A stretch of DNA of 64,000 bases from Bog-756 sp963845485 (lineage in GTDB: Bacteria; Actinomycetota; Acidimicrobiia; Acidimicrobiales; RAAP-2): assembly GCA_963845485.1 (NCBI GenBank), contig CAWJSI010000016.1, positions 84,894 through 148,893 on the forward strand. The letters are read 5' to 3'. The notes under the pieces were generated by a model that did not search any database, was not told the DNA's origin, and saw only the letters and a program-made list of their open reading frames with translations. The translations under genes were made by a program, and so were the position numbers. This document shows, piece by piece, positions 52,685 through 61,511 of the stretch; the stretch's first letter is position 1, and each line of letters begins with the position of its first letter.

Positions 52685-53875
52685 ATGAGCAATCCTTGGT
52701 TCGAAACGGTGGCCGAGGCCCAGCGGCGGGCCAAACGTCGCCTCCCCGCCTCGGTGTACGCGGCGTTGGTGGCCGGGTCGGAGAAGGGTCTGACCGCGGA
52801 CGACAACGTGGCCGCCTTCGGCGAGTTGGGCCTGGCTCCCCACGTGGCCGGCCTCAGCGACGAGCGCGACCTGGCCACGACGGTCATGGGCCAGCCGGTC
52901 TCCATGCCGGTGATCATCTCGCCTACCGGTGTCCAGGCCGTCCATCCCGACGGCGAGGTGGCCGTGGCCCGAGCCGCCGCGGCCCGCGGCACGGTGATGG
53001 GACTCAGCTGTTTCGCCAGCAAGCCCATCGAAGAGGTGGTCGAGGCCAACCCCCAGACCTTCTTCCAGACCTACTGGGTCGGAGACAAAGACGAGATGTC
53101 CGAGCGCCTGGAGCGGGCCCGGGCCGCCGGCGCGGTGGGCCTCATCGCCACCTTCGACTGGTCCTTCGCCATCGGGCGGGACTGGGGCAGCCCGGTGATC
53201 CCCGAGCAGATCGACATGAAGGCCGCGTTGCGATTCGCACCCGAGGTGCTCGTGCGACCGCGATGGCTGGCGGACTTCGCCCGATCCGGGGCGATCCCGG
53301 ACCTAACTGTTCCGAACCTGGCCCGTCCCGGCCAGGATGCCCCCACGTTCTTCGGGGCCTACGGGAAGTGGATGCAGACGCCCAATCCGGGGTGGGACGA
53401 CGTGGCATGGCTACGCGAAGAGTGGGGCGGCCCGTTCATGTTGAAAGGTGTCGTGCGGGTCGACGATGCCAAGCGTGCCGTCGACGCCGGGGTCACGGCC
53501 ATCTCGGTGTCGAACCACGGTGGCAACAACCTCGACGGCACGCCGGCGACCATCCGCATGCTCCCGGTCATCGCCGAGACCGTCGGTGACCAGGTCGAGG
53601 TGCTCCTCGACGGTGGGATCCGACGGGGAAGCGACGTGGTCAAGGCCCTGGCCCTCGGAGCCCGGGCCGTCATGATCGGACGCGCCTACCTCTGGGGACT
53701 GGCGGCCAACGGTCAAGCCGGGGTGGAGAACGTCCTCGACCTTCTCCGCGGCGGCATCGACTCGGGCGTCCTCGGGCTCGGCCACTCATCCATCCACGAC
53801 CTCTCCCCGGCCGACCTGGCGGTCCCTCCGGGGTTCATCCGTCGTCTGGGCGACAGCGACCGGCCCGAAGGCTGA
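52685..53875 (+). CDS. mftD: Pre-mycofactocin synthase, FMN enzyme
   Basis: A 396-residue member of the lactate/alpha-hydroxyacid oxidase fold. MSNPWFETVAEAQRRAKRRL, EKGLTADDNVAAFGELG, VMGQPVSMPVIISPTGVQAV, SNHGGNNLDGTP (catalytic His) and LLDGGIRRGSDVVKAL match MftD closely. MftD oxidatively deaminates the AHDP intermediate to the redox-active pre-mycofactocin. The other mft genes (mftA, B, C, E, F) are not in the window. AAGAAGGGAAA precedes ATG. Confidence 0.93.
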   Translation: MSNPWFETVAEAQRRAKRRLPASVYAALVAGSEKGLTADDNVAAFGELGLAPHVAGLSDERDLATTVMGQPVSMPVIISPTGVQAVHPDGEVAVARAAAARGTVMGLSCFASKPIEEVVEANPQTFFQTYWVGDKDEMSERLERARAAGAVGLIATFDWSFAIGRDWGSPVIPEQIDMKAALRFAPEVLVRPRWLADFARSGAIPDLTVPNLARPGQDAPTFFGAYGKWMQTPNPGWDDVAWLREEWGGPFMLKGVVRVDDAKRAVDAGVTAISVSNHGGNNLDGTPATIRMLPVIAETVGDQVEVLLDGGIRRGSDVVKALALGARAVMIGRAYLWGLAANGQAGVENVLDLLRGGIDSGVLGLGHSSIHDLSPADLAVPPGFIRRLGDSDRPEG

Positions 53876-53930
53876 ACCACACCGTCTACAGCCACCGGTT
53901 TTCGCATGGCCCGCCGGACGACGGGCCCAC

Positions 53931-54713
53931 TCACTGCGGGCCGGTGCGCAACCGGAACTGGGCGCCAGCCGGGTCGGCCACCGTCGCCATGCGTCCGTAG
54001 GGCGTGTCCTCGGCCGCCTGGACGACGGCACCCCCAAGGCGCTCGACCGAGGTGAGCGCCGCATCGACGTCATCGACCTCCCAGTACAGGGCCCAGTAGG
54101 GCGGGGTCCCCTCGGGGAGAAAGCCACTCGAATCCATGATCCCGGCGAGCGGCTCGTCGGTGGCCGGATCCTGCATGGTGGCGTAGCGAAACTCGTCGGT
54201 GTCCCCCACCATCGTGGTCTGCCAGTGGAACACGGTGCGGTAGAAGTCGAGCGCCTGGTCGAAGCCACGCGTGTGCAGCTCGAACCAGCTCGGGGCACCG
54301 TGCTCGTCGAGCACCGTGAAGCCGGGGAACGTGCCGGCCTCCCACGCCCCGAGATTTGCGCCGGTCGGATCGACGAGCACGGACTGGATGCCGAGTTCGG
54401 CGACCGGCATGGCCGGGGCGACGATCTCGGCGCCGGCCTCCTCGGCTGCACCGACGGTCTTCGTGATGTCGTCGGTGGCGAGGTAGATCTTCCACGTGTC
54501 GTTGGCCGCCATCCCTTCGCCCATGTCGCCCATGCATCCTGCGATGTCCACACCGTTACGGGTGAAGATGAAGTAGCCCCCGAACTCGGGGTCGGGGTCA
54601 CCCGACTCCCACCCGAACACCTCGCCATAGAACGTGCGGCTAGCGGGTATGTCCGACGTCCACAGATCGGCCCAACAGGGCGCTCCGATGGGTGCGTGGT
54701 CTCGCGTGGTCAT
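53931..54713 (-). CDS. Two-domain VOC (glyoxalase/bleomycin-resistance) protein
   Basis: A 260-residue protein with two VOC modules (residues about 8-125 and 135-255): CWADLWTSDIPASRTFYGEVFGW and WFELHTRGFDQALDFYRTVFHW open each. Similar actinobacterial proteins are annotated as hydroxylases or antigen CFP30B-like. Activity is unknown. AAGGAGCGGCC precedes ATG. It follows the sigma-factor gene on the same strand by 96 bases. Confidence 0.85.
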   Translation of the reverse strand: MTTRDHAPIGAPCWADLWTSDIPASRTFYGEVFGWESGDPDPEFGGYFIFTRNGVDIAGCMGDMGEGMAANDTWKIYLATDDITKTVGAAEEAGAEIVAPAMPVAELGIQSVLVDPTGANLGAWEAGTFPGFTVLDEHGAPSWFELHTRGFDQALDFYRTVFHWQTTMVGDTDEFRYATMQDPATDEPLAGIMDSSGFLPEGTPPYWALYWEVDDVDAALTSVERLGGAVVQAAEDTPYGRMATVADPAGAQFRLRTGPQ

Positions 54714-54809
54714 GGCCGCTCCTTATGGGTTGGGATTGTGCAACTGCTCCGACGGACGGCGGGCGCCGAACTCATCGGTGAAACAAACCCTCGACGTCCA
54801 AGCCCTGTG

Positions 54810-55793
54810 CTACTCGTCGAGATGGCCCGGGAGCCCGAACTCGGCGAACAGGCGCTCGGGGTCCAAGGCGGCCAGGAAGAAGTTCATGGACACGATCCGG
54901 CCTCCCGAGATCTCGAGCACCTGCAGCGCCCAGGGGGCATAGCCTCCGGCCGGGTCGCGCCGGTACTGCCCGAAGGCCGGACACCCGTTGGCCGCCGCCG
55001 ACAGCAGCCGCGATCCCCGACAGGCGCTCGGTCCCGGCTCGACCATCCACTCACCGATGCGCGCCGCCCCTTTGATCCACAGGGCGAAGGGCGGCATCGA
55101 CTGCACCGCGTCCGCGTGGAGCAGGGCCACCAGCTCGTCGATGTCGTAGCGCTCGAAGGCGTCCACATAACGCTCGAGCAGGGCGGAGTCGGGACCGTCC
55201 AGGACTTCGAGAGGTCCGTCCACCCCGGCAGAACGCAGTGTGGCCCTGGCCCGCTGGAGGGCACTGTTGACTGCCGGCACCGAGGTGTCGAGGAGTTGGG
55301 CCACCTCGACGGCGCTCCACCGGAGCACGTCCGCCAGGATCAGGGCCGCACGCTGCCGGGCCGGGAGGTGCTGGAGAGCGGTGATGAAGGCCAGACGGAC
55401 CGACTCCCGGTGCTCGGCGACATCGGCGGGATCGGCGTGGTCGGGAAGAATGCGACCGTCGGCCACCGGGGTCACCCAGGTGGCTTCGGGGAGCATCGGT
55501 CCGAGGAGGGACTCTCGCGGGGGCGAGTCCGGACCCATGTCCATCGGCCGGGCCCGGCGTTGGACGCTCCGGAGCATGTCGATACAGACGTTGGTGGCGA
55601 TGCGATAGAGCCAGGACCGCAGGCTGGAACGCCCTTCGAACCTGTCGGTGTTGCGCCAGGCCCGCACCATCGTCTCTTGCACGGCGTCTTCGGCTTCGAA
55701 CCCCGAGCCGAGCATGCGGTAGCAGTAGCCGGTGAGCTCCCGGCGGAACGGCTCCAGGTCCGGCGGTGCCGGAGGTGCCTCACGGATGGCCAC
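54810..55793 (-). CDS. ECF sigma factor with SnoaL-like tail (SigG-like)
   Basis: A 327-residue sigma factor. Region 2 spans about residues 15-80 (YRMLGSGFEAEDAVQETMVRAWRN), region 4 about 135-190 (LPARQRAALILADVLRWSAVEVAQLLD), and the C-terminal 130 residues are a SnoaL/NTF2-like domain that regulates such factors in place of a separate anti-sigma. No anti-sigma gene is adjacent. GTG 55793 lies six bases after TAGCAT, whose first three bases are the TAG stop of the preceding gene. Confidence 0.88.
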   Translation of the reverse strand: MAIREAPPAPPDLEPFRRELTGYCYRMLGSGFEAEDAVQETMVRAWRNTDRFEGRSSLRSWLYRIATNVCIDMLRSVQRRARPMDMGPDSPPRESLLGPMLPEATWVTPVADGRILPDHADPADVAEHRESVRLAFITALQHLPARQRAALILADVLRWSAVEVAQLLDTSVPAVNSALQRARATLRSAGVDGPLEVLDGPDSALLERYVDAFERYDIDELVALLHADAVQSMPPFALWIKGAARIGEWMVEPGPSACRGSRLLSAAANGCPAFGQYRRDPAGGYAPWALQVLEISGGRIVSMNFFLAALDPERLFAEFGLPGHLDE

Positions 55794-55799
55794 ACCGTG

Positions 55800-55805
55800 A
55801 TGCTA
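55800..55805 (-). promoter_or_regulatory. -10 hexamer of the sigma-factor gene
   Basis: TAGCAT on the minus strand, six bases before GTG 55793. It shares its TAG with the stop codon of the upstream phosphodiesterase gene. Confidence 0.5.
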
Positions 55806-56888
55806 CCGAGCGGGTGCCTCAGGCGGGCTGGCCCGCCCAGTCGGGGTCGGCACCCGGCGGGCCGAGTCGGCAGGACTGGCGATTCCGAGCAGGCCGGCGA
55901 GGGTGGGCGCCCACCAGGTCGACGAGGTCGGGGACCCCACCAATGCGGTGGCCAGCCGGGCCACAGCGGGGTGTCCTCCGGTGGCCACTGCCACCTGGGG
56001 CGCCGTCCGTGGGCTGCCGTGGACCCCACGTACCGGGAACTCGATGGACGAGAGCCACCGGCCGCCCGTGGCCCAGGTGAGGACGGTCTCATCGTCGATG
56101 CGGGCCACCCCCTCGACCCCGGGGGTGTGGGTGAGCCACGACACGTCCCTCGCCATCGGCCCACCCACCACGGCGACGGCACCGTCGTCGACCACGACCC
56201 CCTCGCCACCCATCCCGATGGCCTCATGCAGGTCGATGGGAGCGGGCACCGTGACCGCCTCCTGACTGTGGTCGCTCACCACTACGACCACCCACTCCCC
56301 CCACCCAGCGGCCAACCATTCGAACAGCTCCGCCAGGTGGGCATCGGCCCGGCCGTACCGATGGAGGGCCTCGGGACTGTCCGGCCCGAACAGGTGCCCG
56401 GCGGTGTCCGTCTCGCTCAACTGGGCGACGACCAGTTCGGCGCCGGAGGTCACGGCCTCCCGGATCCGGACTGCGGTCTCACCGTCTCTGGCATAGCCCA
56501 AGACGTCGACGGCCACCCCGTCGCCGAAGACGCCGTCAGGCCACAGGTAGTCGACCGCGGTCGCACCGGTCACGCCGACCAGATGATCGTCTCCGAATAC
56601 GGCGGCCGACGGCCGGCCGGCGTCCCGCATGGCATCGAACAAGGTGGGCACCGAGGGTCCGAGCTCCGAGGCGGCGGCCGTCGCCCCCGGGACCGGGATC
56701 TCGTTGGCCACGACCCCGTGCTCGGCGGGGACCACGCCGGTCACGAAGGTGGCGTGATTGGGATAGGTGGAGGTGGGCATGACCCCCGGGATTCCCGCCG
56801 GGCACCACCCGCCCGCTCGGGCCCGGCCGGTCAGCTCGGGCATCACCTCGTCGTTCACGTGACGCGGCGAGTCGCCGTCGAGGACCAT
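55803..56888 (-). CDS. Alkaline-phosphatase-superfamily phosphodiesterase
   Basis: A 361-residue type I phosphodiesterase/nucleotide pyrophosphatase-like protein. MVLDGDS gives the first metal Asp, PTSTYPNHATFVTG the nucleophile Thr, LSETDTAGHLFGP and VVSDHSQEAV further ligands, and THTPG the last His. The start ATG 56888 is very close to the first motif; an upstream in-frame stop leaves only a CTG as an alternative. No signal peptide. The HD-domain gene is 47 bases upstream on the same strand. Confidence 0.82.
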   Translation of the reverse strand: MVLDGDSPRHVNDEVMPELTGRARAGGWCPAGIPGVMPTSTYPNHATFVTGVVPAEHGVVANEIPVPGATAAASELGPSVPTLFDAMRDAGRPSAAVFGDDHLVGVTGATAVDYLWPDGVFGDGVAVDVLGYARDGETAVRIREAVTSGAELVVAQLSETDTAGHLFGPDSPEALHRYGRADAHLAELFEWLAAGWGEWVVVVVSDHSQEAVTVPAPIDLHEAIGMGGEGVVVDDGAVAVVGGPMARDVSWLTHTPGVEGVARIDDETVLTWATGGRWLSSIEFPVRGVHGSPRTAPQVAVATGGHPAVARLATALVGSPTSSTWWAPTLAGLLGIASPADSARRVPTPTGRASPPEAPAR

Positions 56889-56935
56889 GAACAGGACCTT
56901 TGGGCCCGCGGTCCCGGGTCCGGCCCCTTACCGGC

Positions 56936-57508
56936 TCACGTTGCCGTGCCCGACAACCGGTCGGCCAGGTGATCGATCATCGGGACCCAGTGGTCGAGGG
57001 GAGGCACACGAGCGGCTGGGTCCTTGGCCCCCTCGTCGGCGCGCCGGAGACGCACGGTGTCCTCGAAGTAGACCCGCCGGGTAAAGGCGGTGGCCTCTGC
57101 TGGGGTCATGGCCTCGCCCTGGAGGGCCAGCGTCCGCCGGCTGCCCTCGGAGAGGACATGGCGATAGGTGGCGTCGACGGCCACAAGGTAGCGCTTGGCT
57201 GCCACGTGGTCCTCGATGAGCGTGGCCACCCGTCCGCCGAGGGTGGGGCGGACGGCGGCGGCACCTATGGCGCCGTGCTCGTCTTCGGCTCCGGGGACGA
57301 GCACGTGGCCGATGTCATGGAGCAGGCCGGCCACCTGGAGCTCGATGTCGTCGGGGTCCGAGGCGGCCAGGAGGGCGGCGCACTGCAGGCCGTGATGGAG
57401 AATGGTCAGTCCCACCACCTCCTCGTTGGGTTCCTCGGTCGAGCCGGCACGGGACAGGACGGTCATCAGGGACCCCAGGCCCTGTCGGTCCGAGGACGCC
57501 TCGTTCAC
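56936..57508 (-). CDS. HD-domain protein, PhnZ-like
   Basis: A 190-residue HD-fold protein with LTILHHGLQCAALLAAS and LLHDIGHVLVPG (His, His-Asp, His metal ligands). YLVAVDATYRHVLSEGSRRTLALQG resembles the PhnZ/TIGR03276 group, some of which are di-iron oxygenases of 2-aminoethylphosphonate products. No phosphonate genes are present, so the substrate is open. GTG 57508 lies six bases after TAGGAT. Confidence 0.82.
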   Translation of the reverse strand: MNEASSDRQGLGSLMTVLSRAGSTEEPNEEVVGLTILHHGLQCAALLAASDPDDIELQVAGLLHDIGHVLVPGAEDEHGAIGAAAVRPTLGGRVATLIEDHVAAKRYLVAVDATYRHVLSEGSRRTLALQGEAMTPAEATAFTRRVYFEDTVRLRRADEGAKDPAARVPPLDHWVPMIDHLADRLSGTAT

Positions 57509-57514
57509 GCGCCG

Positions 57515-57520
57515 ATCCTA
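57515..57520 (-). promoter_or_regulatory. -10 hexamer of the HD-domain gene
   Basis: TAGGAT on the minus strand, six bases before GTG 57508: leaderless. Confidence 0.5.
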
Positions 57521-57561
57521 TGGTCCCGCACGGTGAGAGGGCCCGGGGGCTCCGGGTGCCG

Positions 57562-59781
57562 TCAACCCAGGGTGGCGATGGCCTGGTTGAAGGTGGCCGA
57601 CGGCCGCATGACCACCTCGGCCAGTGCGGGATCGGGCTGGTAGTAGCCGCCGATGTCGACGGGCGAGCCCTGGACGGCGATCAGTTCCGCCACGATCGTC
57701 TCCTCCTCCTCGGCCAGGGTCGTGGCAAGGGGTGCGAACGCTCGTGCCAACTCGGAGTCGTCGGACTGGGCCGCCAGCTCTTGGGCCCAGTAGAGGGCCA
57801 GATAGAAGTGGCTGCCCCGATTGTCGATGCCGCCCACCTTCCGGGTGGGTGAACGGTCTTCGTTGAGAAAGGTCCCCGTGGCCCGGTCGAGGGTGTCCGC
57901 CAGGACCTGGGCCCGGGCGTTGCCCGTGCTCTGGGCCAGCTGTTCGAAGCTGACGGCCAGGGCCAGGAACTCGCCCAGGCTGTCCCACCGCAGGTAGTCC
58001 TCTTTGACCAGCTGCTGGACATGCTTGGGGGCGGAACCCCCGGCGCCGGTCTCGAACAGTCCACCCCCGTGGATGAGCGGGACGACGGACAGCATCTTGG
58101 CGCTGGTGCCGAGCTCGAGGATGGGGAACAGGTCGGTCAGGTAGTCGCGCAGCACGTTGCCGGTCACCGAGATCGTGTCGAGTCCCCGACGGATGCGCTC
58201 CAGCGAGAAGGCGGTCGCCTGCTCGGGGGCCATGATCTCGATCTGGAGGCCCTCGGTGTCGAAGTCGGGCAGGTAGGCACGGACCTTGTCGATCACGTTG
58301 GCGTCGTGAGCGCGACCCTCATCGAGCCAGAACACCGCCGGGGTGCCGGTGGCCCGGGCTCGCGTGACAGCCAGCCTGACCCAGTCCCGGATGGGTACGT
58401 CCTTGGTCTGACACATGCGGAAGATGTCGCCGACGGCCACCGCCTGTTCGAGGAGGACGGAGCCGGCCGCCTCGACCACCCGGACGGTGCCAGCCACCGG
58501 GATCTCGAAGGTCTTGTCGTGGCTGCCGTACTCCTCGGCCGCCTGCGCCATCAGACCGACGTTGGGCACCGATCCCATGGTGGCCGGATCGAAGGCCCCG
58601 TGGGCCCGGCAGTCGTCGATGACCACCTGGTAGACGCCGGCGTAGCTGCTATCGGGGATCACGGCCAGCGTGTCCGCCTCGTCACCGTCGGGACCCCACA
58701 TGTGACCCGAGGTCCGGATCATGGCCGGCATGGAGGCGTCGACGATCACGTCACTGGGGACATGCAGATTGGTGATGCCGCGGTCGGAGTCGACCATGGC
58801 AAGGGGAGGCCGCTCGGCCAGCTCGCGGTCGAACGAGGCCCGGATCTCGGCACCCTCGGGGAGTGACTCGAGACCGGCGAAGATGCCGCCAAGGCCGTTG
58901 TTGGGGCTGAGGCCCGCCGCCTCGAGCAACCCGCCGTACCGGGCGAAGGTAGTAGGGAAGAACGTCCGCACGGCGTGGCCGAAGATGATGGGATCGGAGA
59001 TCTTCATCATGGTGGCCTTGAGGTGGATCGAAAAGAGGACGCCTTCCTCTCGCGCCCGGTCGATCTGGGAGGTGAGGAAGTGGTCGAGGGCCGAGACGCG
59101 CATGACCGACGCGTCCACCACCTCTCCGGCCAACACCGGGACGGACTCCCGCAGCACGGTGGTCGTGCCGTCGTCGCCGACCAGTTCGATGCGGAGTGCA
59201 CCGGGGTCGTCAATGACCGCGGACCGCTCGGTGGACCGGAAGTCGCCATGCTCCATGTGGGCCACGTTGGTACGGGAGTCCGGGCTCCAGGCGCCCATCC
59301 GGTGGGGATGGGCGCGTGCGTATCCCTTGACCGAGTCCGGGGCCCGCCGATCGGAGTTCCCCTGGCGGAGCACCGGGTTGACCGCGCTCCCCATCACCCG
59401 GTCGTAGCGGGACCGGATGTCCCGTTCCTCGTCAGACTTCGGGTCGTCGGGGAAGTCCGGGAGGGCGTACCCGTGGCTCTGCAGCTCGACGATGGCCGCC
59501 TTCAGCTGGGGGCTGGACGCCGAGACGTTGGGAAGCTTGATGATGTTGGCCTCCGGGGTGGCTGTGAGGGCGCCGAGCTCGGCCAGGGCGTCACCGATCC
59601 GCTGCCCCTCCTCGAGGTACTCGGGAAAGCCGGCGATGATCCGCCCGGCCAACGAGATGTCCCGCGTCTCCACCGTGACGCCGGCAGTCGAGGCATAGGC
59701 CTGGATCACCGGGAGGAACGAATAGGTCGCCAGGGCGGGGGCCTCGTCGGTGTGCGTGTAGATGATGGTCGAGTCAGGCAA
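57562..59781 (-). CDS. icd: Monomeric NADP-dependent isocitrate dehydrogenase
   Basis: A 739-residue monomeric IDH (Icd2 type), which decarboxylates isocitrate to 2-oxoglutarate in the TCA cycle with NADP. STIIYTHTDEAPALATYSFLP, NIIKLPNVSASSPQLKAAI and GNSDRRAPDSVKGYA are characteristic, as is the length near 740. The start is TTG 59781 with CGGAGC upstream. It stands alone, with no other TCA gene nearby. Confidence 0.95.
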   Translation of the reverse strand: MPDSTIIYTHTDEAPALATYSFLPVIQAYASTAGVTVETRDISLAGRIIAGFPEYLEEGQRIGDALAELGALTATPEANIIKLPNVSASSPQLKAAIVELQSHGYALPDFPDDPKSDEERDIRSRYDRVMGSAVNPVLRQGNSDRRAPDSVKGYARAHPHRMGAWSPDSRTNVAHMEHGDFRSTERSAVIDDPGALRIELVGDDGTTTVLRESVPVLAGEVVDASVMRVSALDHFLTSQIDRAREEGVLFSIHLKATMMKISDPIIFGHAVRTFFPTTFARYGGLLEAAGLSPNNGLGGIFAGLESLPEGAEIRASFDRELAERPPLAMVDSDRGITNLHVPSDVIVDASMPAMIRTSGHMWGPDGDEADTLAVIPDSSYAGVYQVVIDDCRAHGAFDPATMGSVPNVGLMAQAAEEYGSHDKTFEIPVAGTVRVVEAAGSVLLEQAVAVGDIFRMCQTKDVPIRDWVRLAVTRARATGTPAVFWLDEGRAHDANVIDKVRAYLPDFDTEGLQIEIMAPEQATAFSLERIRRGLDTISVTGNVLRDYLTDLFPILELGTSAKMLSVVPLIHGGGLFETGAGGSAPKHVQQLVKEDYLRWDSLGEFLALAVSFEQLAQSTGNARAQVLADTLDRATGTFLNEDRSPTRKVGGIDNRGSHFYLALYWAQELAAQSDDSELARAFAPLATTLAEEEETIVAELIAVQGSPVDIGGYYQPDPALAEVVMRPSATFNQAIATLG

Positions 59782-59937
59782 GCGTGCTCCGCTTCGTCAT
59801 GTGGGCGTCGTGGGACTCCCTCGTCCGGCTCCAAGAAGACCACTCCGACCTGGGTCGACGCAACCCAGCGGGGCCGTGCGACGTCGGGTGGACGGGAGCT
59901 TCGGGTGTGGGCGAGGAAGCAGGCAGCCGGGACCAGC

Positions 59938-60543
59938 TCACCCCGACAGTGGGCGGTGGGCCCGTTCGCCGTCGTGGTCGAAGATGCAGAGGATCTCGAC
60001 TGGTCCCCCGTGGGCACCGAAGGCGTGGGGGATCATGGTCGAGAACTCCGCAGCCTGGCCCGCCTCCACCAGCACCGTCCGCTCACCGAGCTGCAGGCGG
60101 GCCGTGCCGGAGAGGACCGTGAACCAGTCCCTGCCCGGATGGACCCTCAGGTCGTCCGAACCACCGGTCACTCCAGGTCCTTCGAGGCGCATCTTGGTTA
60201 CCGAGACCCCGTGGGGGGCACGCTGGCGGGGGGTCAGCACCCAAGTGGTCACCCCACCTGCCTCATCCCGGTGGGGTCGGATGACAACGTCGGCATCCTC
60301 GTCGGACTCGACGAGCTGGTCGAGCGTGGTGTCGAGGGCCCGGGCAATCGGGGCCAGCTGATCCAGGGCGATCCGCCGGTGACCGGTCTCGATGCGACTC
60401 AGGTTGGAAGGGCTCAAGTGGCAACGACGGGCCAGTTCGTCGAGGGACCAGCCCCGGGCGACCCGCAGCCCCCTGATCCGCTGTCGCACCAGGGTGTCGA
60501 AATCGGGGGCGGCCTTCTCGGCGACGGTCGGATCTTGCTTCAT
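59938..60543 (-). CDS. XRE-family regulator with cupin domain
   Basis: A 201-residue regulator: HTH at about residues 20-75 (IRGLRVARGWSLDELARRCH, LSPSNLSRIETG) and a C-terminal cupin barrel at about 115-190 (GRDWFTVLSGTARLQLGERT). Such proteins sense small metabolites. It is divergent from a methyltransferase across 47 bases and probably controls it. ATG 60543 lies seven bases after TAGGAT; an upstream frame overlaps the divergent start. Confidence 0.88.
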   Translation of the reverse strand: MKQDPTVAEKAAPDFDTLVRQRIRGLRVARGWSLDELARRCHLSPSNLSRIETGHRRIALDQLAPIARALDTTLDQLVESDEDADVVIRPHRDEAGGVTTWVLTPRQRAPHGVSVTKMRLEGPGVTGGSDDLRVHPGRDWFTVLSGTARLQLGERTVLVEAGQAAEFSTMIPHAFGAHGGPVEILCIFDHDGERAHRPLSG

Positions 60544-60550
60544 TGGCAAG

Positions 60551-60584
60551 ATCCTATGTCCTTCGCGCATCTGGCCCGTAGGGT
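60551..60584. promoter_or_regulatory. Back-to-back leaderless promoters
   Basis: TAGGAT on the minus strand (60551-60556) is seven bases before ATG 60543, and TAGGGT on the plus strand (60579-60584) is six bases before ATG 60591. The regulator and the methyltransferase would both be leaderless. Confidence 0.55.
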
Positions 60585-60590
60585 GCGGAC

Positions 60591-61460
60591 ATGACCGCAC
60601 CTCACCGCCACGATCACCATGCCGACGACCCGGGCCAGGAGGACGACCTGGCTGAGATGTTGGATCTCGACGGCCTAGTGCACCGCAACTACTTGACCGC
60701 AGCCATCACGTGGGTGGCCGGTCGTACCGGTGACCTTCCCGTTCACCGGGTCGTCGATCTCGGCTGCGGCACGGGGACGGCGACCATCGAGCTGGCCACC
60801 GCCTTCCCGTCGGCCACTGTGCTGGCTGTCGACAGCTCAGACAACCATCTCGCCCGGGTCACGGCCAAGGCGCAAGCCGCGGGTGCGACCGATCGGATCG
60901 CCACTGTTCAGTCCGACCTGGACGACCCGTGGCCCATCGACGGGACAGTGGATGTCGCCTGGGCGTCCCTGTCGCTCCATCACCTCTCCGACCCGGACCG
61001 GGTACTCACCGACCTGGTCACTGCACTGCGTCCCGAAGGGTTGATCGCCGTGGCCGAGATGGATGTGCTTCCTCGCTTCCTGCCTGACGATCTCGGCATC
61101 GGGCGACCGGGTCTCGAAGAGCGCGTTCACGCCACGCTCACCGACCGGGCCAGGCGTCAGCTACCGGCCCTCGGCTCGGACTGGGGTGCTCGGCTGGCCG
61201 AAGCCGGGTTCGTCAGCGTGACGGCGCGGGACTTCACCCTCGACGCCGAACCGCCCCTCCCTCCGGCCGCCGGGCCCTACGCCCGGTTGTTCCTCCAGCG
61301 CGTCCGCTCACAACTCATTGGCACCATCGGCGCCGATGACCTGCGCACCCTCGATGCACTCCTTGACGATGACGGCCCTCACGGCGTCTTGCGCCGTCAC
61401 GATCTCCGGGTTCGCGGCGCCCGAACCATCTGGCTGGCCACTACGCCCTTTACCGCGTGA
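60591..61460 (+). CDS. Class I SAM-dependent methyltransferase
   Basis: A 289-residue methyltransferase with VVDLGCGTGTATIEL, VLAVDSSDNHL and LSLHHLSDPDRVLTDLVTALRPEG. The N-terminus is His/Asp-rich (PHRHDHHADDPGQEDD) and might bind metal. The C-terminal 90 residues are an added helical part. Substrate unknown. Divergent from the XRE-cupin regulator. Confidence 0.85.
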   Translation: MTAPHRHDHHADDPGQEDDLAEMLDLDGLVHRNYLTAAITWVAGRTGDLPVHRVVDLGCGTGTATIELATAFPSATVLAVDSSDNHLARVTAKAQAAGATDRIATVQSDLDDPWPIDGTVDVAWASLSLHHLSDPDRVLTDLVTALRPEGLIAVAEMDVLPRFLPDDLGIGRPGLEERVHATLTDRARRQLPALGSDWGARLAEAGFVSVTARDFTLDAEPPLPPAAGPYARLFLQRVRSQLIGTIGADDLRTLDALLDDDGPHGVLRRHDLRVRGARTIWLATTPFTA

Positions 61461-61511
61461 GACCGGCCCTTTCCTGGAGCCGACGCTACAAGCGCCACCG
61501 CTCTGCTCACC

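Noticed and set aside
54225..56972. A 915-codon plus-strand open frame
   Set aside because: It runs antisense to the VOC, sigma-factor and phosphodiesterase genes, all of which have clear motifs; the long frame is a GC-bias artefact.
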